From positions 1 through 30,792 of the forward strand of contig CAAELJ010000034.1 of the NCBI GenBank assembly GCA_900756725.1: a stretch of DNA of 30,792 nucleotides, read 5' to 3'. Every line of letters starts with the position of its first letter. Position 1 is the first letter of the stretch. Source of the DNA: an uncultured Collinsella sp. Lineage in GTDB: Bacteria; Actinomycetota; Coriobacteriia; Coriobacteriales; Coriobacteriaceae. Made by a program: the position numbers and the translations under genes. Of the stretch, positions 30,543 to 30,792 are shown one piece after another. The notes beneath the pieces were generated by a model. The model had not been told where the DNA came from. It did not search any database and saw only the letters and a list, made by a program, of their open reading frames with translations.

Positions 30543-30583
30543 AAAGGTAGATTTTTAGGACATGCCCGAAAATCTACCTTTTT
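30543..30583 (+). terminator. Terminator of the M16 peptidase gene
   Basis: Perfect 13-bp stem (30543-30555 and 30569-30581) with loop TAGGACATGCCCG, followed by a T-run to 30583. It shares the GATTTT...GGAC...AAAATC layout with 22174-22197. Confidence 0.92.
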
Positions 30584-30642
30584 CTTTAACGGGCGGGGTG
30601 GAGCGAGCCGGCTTTGGCACGGGATGCACCGCACCGCCCGCC

Positions 30643-30790
30643 GGTTTGTCTAAATCTGTAACAGTTGGGCAGGAATATGGGCTCAAAACGTTACAGATCG
30701 AGACAGTTCTGGATGACACCAGCCCTTTGTCTCGATCTGTAACATCTGAGCCCATTTTTGCCGAGTAACTGTTACAGATTTAGACAAACC
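30643..30790. repeat. 148-bp nested palindrome
   Basis: Perfect 24-bp outer arms (30643-30666 and 30767-30790), a second pair ATGGGCTCA/TGAGCCCAT (30677-30685 and 30747-30755), a 16-bp inner pair (30690-30705 and 30728-30743) and an apical CTGG/CCAG. The word TGTCTAAATCTGTAACA, or its TGTCTCG variant, occurs four times, two in each orientation. It ends two bases before the window edge. Confidence 0.92.
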
Positions 30791-30792
30791 AC

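Overview
The window looks like chromosome from a Coriobacteriia gut actinobacterium, most likely Collinsella or a close relative. This is an inference from GC-rich codon use, the mannose-family PTS joined to an Amadori-type deglycase, and the dense palindromic intergenic repeats; no 16S or other marker gene is present to prove it.

Layout: (1) 14-4895, minus strand: a DUF4012 envelope protein and phosphoglucosamine mutase GlmM in tandem, then an EamA-type transporter. (2) 5021-14094, minus strand: one compact, probably single transcription unit. In transcription order it encodes four small membrane-anchored exported proteins with TasA/camelysin-like 'AWF' signal regions, a SipW-type signal peptidase with a cytoplasmic helical tail, a membrane-tethered McrB-like AAA+ ATPase, a DUF2357-like (McrC N-terminal-like) protein whose nuclease is replaced by a ~340-residue coiled coil, and a second tailed SipW-type signal peptidase. 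(3) 14267-17237: tRNA-Val(GAC) with promoter and terminator, a 162-bp nested palindrome, a nuclease/AbiEi-like gene split by an in-frame stop, a DUF5710 zinc-cysteine protein, a 23-bp-period repeat and gene remnants. (4) 17265-22145: more members of the exported family. Two are separated by a terminator; one is a long-tailed variant coupled to a PilZ (c-di-GMP receptor) gene. An unrecognised gene lies on the plus strand. (5) 22208-27080: a GntR regulator, mannose-family PTS IIA, IIB, IIC and IID, and a SIS-domain FrlB-like deglycase, fitting uptake and breakdown of fructoselysine-type Amadori compounds. (6) 27240-30792: an M16C (presequence-protease-like) zinc peptidase with a repeat-rich upstream region and a terminator, then a 148-bp nested palindrome at the window edge.

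The most unusual part is region 2 together with region 4. A secreted or surface-fibre system appears to have taken over an McrBC-type ATPase/partner pair, with two dedicated signal peptidases and at least seven related substrates, one of them possibly under c-di-GMP control. I know of no named system with this composition. The functional model is inference; the gene content and motifs are read directly from the sequence.
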